Positions 62,907-64,000 of a stretch of DNA of 64,000 nt are shown here, one piece after another. The notes under the pieces are model-generated. The model saw nothing but the letters and a program-made list of their open reading frames with translations. It did no database searches and was not told where the DNA came from. Position 1 is the first letter of the stretch, and the number at the start of each line of letters is the position of its first letter. The stretch comes from Sandaracinaceae bacterium (GTDB taxonomy: Bacteria > Myxococcota_A > Polyangia > Polyangiales > Houyiibacteriaceae): positions 434,001 through 498,000 of the forward strand of contig JACKEJ010000008.1 in NCBI GenBank assembly GCA_020633055.1, given 5' to 3'. Made by a program: the position numbers and the translations under genes.

Positions 62907-64000
62907 GCAGCGCCATGGCCGTGTAGAAGCTGGTCAAGCCCGCCTCCGACCAGCCGTAGGCGTGGATCAGGCGGTCCAGGTCGCCGGAGCCATCGTGGCT
63001 ACCTCCGAAGATGGTGCCCATGGGCATGCGCGCCGTGCCGAGCGCCACCCCGAACCACAAGCGGGTGGCAGACCACCAGGTCGCGAAGGCTGGAAAGATG
63101 AGCAGCACGCGAAAGAAGTCCCAGCGCAGGCGGTCGGGCAAGCGGAAGAAGAAGCTGACGATCATCAGCGCGCTGATCCAGAACTCCCCCGCCACGCCCC
63201 CGAGGATGGTCCACTCGAACGAGCGCTCGGCGCTGATCGCCAGACTGAAGAAGGCGAGCAGCGCGAGCCCGACGGCGCTCAAGGCGACTCCAAAGGGGCG
63301 CCGCTCGCGGTACGCGTAGACGGCCAGCACGCCGAACAAGAAGGCCATGCCGAGACCCACGAAGAGGGAGCGCTGCTCCTCCCAGAAGGTCACGCCGCAG
63401 GGCAGGGGGAGCGCGCGGCGGCTGCTGAGCCAGGAGGGCACGGCGTGCCCCAGCTCGTGGATGAAGAGCTGCACGGGGAGGACGAAGGTCATGGCCCCGT
63501 CGCTGCTCGACACGAGCCACCCGAGGACGGCCGCGAGCGGGAACGTGCCCAGCTCGACCACGGGGTGGTCGAACGGGACGCGGTCGGGCCGGTCGCCGAC
63601 GGGGGCGTCGTCGTCTCGACGGAGCGCGGCGCGCAGCTCGGCGCCAGTGGGCAGGCGCGGTCCCTCACCCCGCTGCAGACCTGCGTCTACGCTCGGAGCC
63701 GCGGACACCCGCTCGGACGCGTCGACGAGGCTGGCCACGGCACCCGCGCGCTGGCTCCCACGGAGACCGTCCAGCACGGCGCGCGTGAGCAGCACGCCCC
63801 CGCATGCGCTGCAGCACAGGAGGGGTCCCGCGTCGCACTCGCGCTCGCCCACGGCAGCCTGCCCGCACGCTGGACAGAGCGCGTCGGTCCCCGCGAGTCC
63901 GGGCAACAGCGGCGCTCGGAGCTCGGGTTCGTGCCCGACCAGCGTGAGGAGGTCGGCTCGGTCCAGCCAGAGGCGCTCGCAGCGTGTGCAGAGCCCGGCC
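62827..64000 (-). CDS. Membrane zinc metalloprotease with zinc ribbons (5' end outside window)
   Basis: The frame is open to the right edge, so the true start is outside; about 390 residues are visible. Two zinc-ribbon-like units lie near the visible N-terminus: CTRCERLWLDRADLLTL and CPACGQAAVGERE with CCSACGGVLLTRAVLDGL. The membrane part has VQLFIHELGHAVPSWLSSRR, whose HELGH is the zinc-binding motif of membrane metalloproteases, and several hydrophobic segments (FVGLGMAFLFGVLAVYAY, WISALMIVSFFF). It is probably an intramembrane or membrane-bound peptidase regulated by its zinc ribbons. A second Asp ligand was not identified. Confidence 0.75.
   Translation of the reverse strand, partial: AGLCTRCERLWLDRADLLTLVGHEPELRAPLLPGLAGTDALCPACGQAAVGERECDAGPLLCCSACGGVLLTRAVLDGLRGSQRAGAVASLVDASERVSAAPSVDAGLQRGEGPRLPTGAELRAALRRDDDAPVGDRPDRVPFDHPVVELGTFPLAAVLGWLVSSSDGAMTFVLPVQLFIHELGHAVPSWLSSRRALPLPCGVTFWEEQRSLFVGLGMAFLFGVLAVYAYRERRPFGVALSAVGLALLAFFSLAISAERSFEWTILGGVAGEFWISALMIVSFFFRLPDRLRWDFFRVLLIFPAFATWWSATRLWFGVALGTARMPMGTIFGGSHDGSGDLDRLIHAYGWSEAGLTSFYTAMALLTGASLIAAYAAVGFRRWSRSVPHRT

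Overview
The window is a very GC-rich stretch of bacterial chromosome. Every sign points to a myxobacterium-like deltaproteobacterium (Polyangia or Sandaracinaceae type): a C-terminal tail of the MYXO-CTERM kind, AgmX/PglI-type motility proteins, a PrkA kinase, an FHA-GAF sigma-54 activator, a Hanks-type kinase beside a sigma factor, and many lipoproteins with Asp/Gly/Pro-rich linkers and Cys-rich ends. The species assignment is inference. No rRNA, tRNA, CRISPR array, prophage or classical insertion sequence was seen.

Layout. (1) 1-9375 is part of a capsule locus. It holds a KpsC-KpsS fusion cut by the left edge, a secreted EEP-fold lipoprotein, and a convergent operon encoding a TagD-like cytidylyltransferase, a LicD-like transferase and a 1221-residue TPR/TagF-like/GT4 protein. 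Together these look like a teichoic-acid-like, polyol-phosphate capsule system in a Gram-negative cell. (2) 9487-16574 holds two lipoproteins, an ECF-like sigma factor, a membrane Ser/Thr kinase, a TPR membrane protein and a trypsin-fold protein lacking its catalytic serine. (3) 16685-32988 holds PrkA, an outer-membrane protein, a sulfotransferase, VWA and carboxypeptidase-regulatory-like lipoproteins, the sigma-54 activator, thioredoxin, Nudix and EVE proteins. (4) 32992-38698 holds an AgmX-like protein, a Tat-exported amine oxidase, and an NAD-kinase-like/SPFH pair.

(5) 38829-42606 is the most unusual part. Two copies of a structured DNA/RNA element, in inverted orientation, bracket an Rpn-family nuclease, a SUKH (SMI1/KNR4) protein and an unrecognised protein. 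The two copies share two conserved sequence blocks, but their 25-bp outer stems differ completely in sequence while both stay paired. A 22-bp tandem repeat array lies just inside the second copy.

(6) 42618-64000 holds a class II (B12-dependent) ribonucleotide reductase, a UshA-like/beta-barrel fusion without its metal motifs, a short AgmX-like protein, a DUF2817 peptidase, an MlaF-type ATPase, a GlcD-type oxidase, a Cys-rich/VWA lipoprotein operon, a GT39-type membrane glycosyltransferase with its overlapping partner, and a zinc-ribbon membrane metalloprotease cut by the right edge.

Start codons were chosen from ribosome-binding sites, signal peptides and overlaps, so many genes are shorter than their longest open frames. 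Functional calls rest on motifs read by eye; no database search was run.
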